Assembly: GCA_002897115.2 (NCBI GenBank)
Contig: BCIH01000007.1
Coordinates: 894,227-958,226 of the forward strand
DNA length: 64,000 nucleotides
From: Prototheca cutis
Taxonomy: Eukaryota > Chlorophyta > Trebouxiophyceae > Chlorellales > Chlorellaceae
Direction: 5' to 3'
The notes under the pieces were generated by a model. That model did not search any database. It was not told the origin of the DNA and saw nothing but the letters and a program-made list of their open reading frames with translations. The position numbers were made by a program, and so were the translations under genes. Of this stretch, positions 62,295-64,000 are shown piece by piece; within the stretch, counting starts at the first letter, position 1, and each line of letters starts with the position of its first letter.

Positions 62295-62940
62295 GAACAG
62301 TCCCCGTGGCAGTCCACGGGGCCCCAGCCCCCGGCGGGCCCTACCTTTTGACCACCCCATCCCGCTGCCCTTTGCGCCCTTTCATAATCCACCCATCAAT
62401 CCATGTGCCGCTGGCTTTTAGATACTGCGCCCTGGGACAGACTGGACTGAGAACGTGCCTGTCTGCGTTTGCGGCACTGTGATGGTTCCCAGTCTGCTTG
62501 CTGGGCAGGAGGGGCCTCCTTTTGGCCCCAGCACCCCCGGCCTTTGCGTCCCCACGGAGGGGTTTGGCCGCCGGCCCCGCATGCTTCGTCTGTCTGCGCC
62601 CATTCTTGGACTTTGCATTGCAGATACCCACAAGGGGCCGTGACTCCACAAGTTGTGCTTTGCCCTACGTGTACTGTGAGTTCTGCACCTCATCACGCCG
62701 ATGGCATTCGATCATNGTAATAATAACATGGTTTCGTGCAGGTATGGGGACACAGACAGACACATGTACTCTTTCTTTCTCTCTCTCTNTCTTTCTCTCC
62801 AGTGCAATGAAATGGGGAGTTTTGTTGGGGCGGGCGAAGGGGCCGCCTCATGTAGGGGTCGTCCACTCCATGACTCATTGGTCGTCGAAATGTCGTTTTC
62901 CGTTGAATCCCGTCGGCGGCTCGGCTGGCCCGGCGCAATC
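62295..62940. other. Intergenic, nothing recognised
   Basis: About 650 bases with a short CT-rich tract (62770-62800, one ambiguous base) and no supported ORF. Confidence 0.6.
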
Positions 62941-63150
62941 TCACCAGGCATGAATACGTTCCGGCAGCTCGTCCTGGGGCACAGTCAGCAGCAAGAATTT
63001 TCGATGCAGACCAGTGAGCTCCAGAGCATCTCGCCAGTGCAGCAGGCCTCCTAGCAGGATCATGCAGACGGCAAACAAGATGAGCGGGGCCAGGGCCCGG
63101 CTGTCCGCAGGACTGAGCATCGCTGCAACCTGTTNACCCTTGCGTGCCAA
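62941..63150 (-). CDS. Possible small membrane protein
   Basis: Open frame of 69 codons with one strong hydrophobic segment (LAPLILFAVCMILLGGLLHW) flanked by polar ends (MARKG, VPQDELPERIHAW). This is the pattern of a single-pass protein with a basic N-terminus. One ambiguous base sits near the start. There is no splice or homology support, so it may be an exon of a longer gene or chance. Confidence 0.35.
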   Translation of the reverse strand: MARKGXQVAAMLSPADSRALAPLILFAVCMILLGGLLHWRDALELTGLHRKFLLLTVPQDELPERIHAW

Positions 63151-63649
63151 AAAACGCCACCTCCAGTGTTATCAGAGCCTTGCGTCAAGAGCATGGCTGA
63201 AATTCGGGAGTGCTAGAGATCGCGCTCGGGGTACAACAGCTCTCGAGGCACCAGGCAGGGTCCCGCGAACGATACTGCTGCAAAGGGGAGTTTGTCATTC
63301 GATGCTCGTTGTTTCGACCTGGAAGCGTCTGTCGGGGGTCGAATGGAGATAGAAGGCTCGTGTGATGTACACATGTCCAGTGGGCTGTGACCCTTTTTCA
63401 TGAGGAAGGGGGTAGGGCTCATGGCGCCGCCAATTTTTTTGGACCATCGATCATGCAGGCCAAACACAAGACAACATGCGAGCAATAAACACAACATTGA
63501 CGGCGCCCTGGAGCAACCCCTTCTCAGCAACGAACGTGCGTGCAGGGTGGGGTTTTCCGATGCCTGCTCAAGCATCAAGGGAGGAAGCGAAAGCCTCCTT
63601 TGAGACCAGCAGAAATCAGTAGCTGGACACGTTAGTGGGTGGGGGGTGT
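63151..63649. other. Intergenic, nothing recognised
   Basis: 500 bases between a weak ORF and the third Fanzor remnant; no repeat copy is seen here. Confidence 0.6.
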
Positions 63650-64000
63650 TCAGGCTGAACTCAGGGCAGGGGCCAGGGGGGGGAGCTGCTTGTCAAAAGG
63701 CTCCGGCCGGACGCCGTTGAAGATCAGGCCCATCGCCACATAGCACATGTTTCGCGTCGCGTTCTTGTCGCGGTTGTGCACGACGCCGCAGGCCTCGTTC
63801 TGACACTGCCGGACAAACCGCTTCTGCGCGGCGGTGGGGCAGTCGCCCAGGCGCAAGGGTTTATTGNACGCCGAGCAAACCTGCGGTGTGGCGCACTTGG
63901 CGTAGGCGTGACCCACAGCCCCTGGAAACCGTCCGTGCATGGCTGCGCGCCCGTCCGTGCACTCGCCCCGCACCCGCGTAAGCGCCACCATCTCATCCGG
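63650..64000 (-). CDS. Fanzor-type nuclease, C-terminus; N-terminus outside the window
   Basis: Minus-strand C-terminal exon (63881-63650) of a second, more diverged Fanzor protein. It starts after a CACCGCAG acceptor with the zinc ribbon VCSA, an ambiguous codon TNC that could be Cys, then NKPLRLGDCP, and continues VRQCQNEACGVVHNRDKNAT and RNMCYVAMGL. The NRD Asp fits RuvC-III. The tail GVRPEPFDKQLPPLAP resembles GKGPPPFDRKTKLPPIA of the 32 kb copy. The exon border is at the same place as in that copy (just before I/V-CSA), so the intron position is conserved. Sequence from 63882 to 64000 is probably intron or upstream exon. The open exon and conserved residues allow an intact gene, but this is unverified. 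Confidence 0.7.
   Translation of the reverse strand, partial: PDEMVALTRVRGECTDGRAAMHGRFPGAVGHAYAKCATPQVCSAXNKPLRLGDCPTAAQKRFVRQCQNEACGVVHNRDKNATRNMCYVAMGLIFNGVRPEPFDKQLPPLAPALSSA

Overview
This window is nuclear DNA from a GC-rich green alga. The best fit is a trebouxiophyte of the Chlorella/Auxenochlorella type, though the species is inferred rather than shown. Genes are split by many short GT-AG introns (a few GC-AG). Several genes are plant or plastid specific: an ALB3-type thylakoid insertase with a transit peptide, the plastid UGP3 pyrophosphorylase of sulfolipid synthesis, a plant-type eIF4B, and a plant-type peroxisomal NAD carrier. I built the exon models by hand from open frames, splice signals and phase, so small exons may be missing or shifted. 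Two assembly gaps (9555-10344 and 47377-47491) and scattered single N bases are present.

Layout. 1-5129 (+): 3' part of a HELQ/Hel308 repair helicase with a complete-looking 5S rRNA gene inside one intron. 8085-9280 (+): 2-Cys peroxiredoxin. 10345-11445: repeat copy A. 11717-13428 (+): YbaK/ProX-type aminoacyl-tRNA deacylase. 14483-15055 (-): small unknown protein, divergent from ALB3 (15377-18348, +). 18623-20194 (-): alpha/beta hydrolase. 21737-24894 (-): PRPF6 splicing factor, divergent from UGP3 (25310-28809, +). 29475-31433 (-): small RFC subunit.

31620-32689: repeat copy B joined to the C-terminal half of a Fanzor (eukaryotic TnpB-like) nuclease. 33004-34291 (+): peroxisomal carrier. 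35062-36124 (-): unknown. 36258-38388 (+): eIF4B. 38709-43456 (-): NOL6/Utp22. 43934-44899 (+): unknown. 45121-45661 (-): RPA3. 45820-46927: repeat copy C, followed by another Fanzor scrap at the second gap. 47698-50252 (-): glycyl-tRNA synthetase with a WHEP domain. 50705-52344 (+): unknown. 52999-56247 (+): disordered nuclear protein with TQ clusters and an AT-hook. 56520-58162 (-): beta-ureidopropionase. 58880-59110: repeat copy D. 59835-60572 (+): J-domain protein. 61203-62294 (+): secreted protein. 63650-64000 (-): C-terminus of a third Fanzor copy, cut by the window edge.

Most genes are housekeeping, with a chance-looking group for DNA replication and repair (HELQ, RFC4, RPA3, the TQ-cluster protein). 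The unusual material is the mobile part: three Fanzor remnants in 64 kb, two of them beside one dispersed repeat family whose best copy carries an unrecognised ORF with a basic KKRK motif. No repeat lies beside the third remnant. I propose that this is one Fanzor-associated element family in several states of decay.
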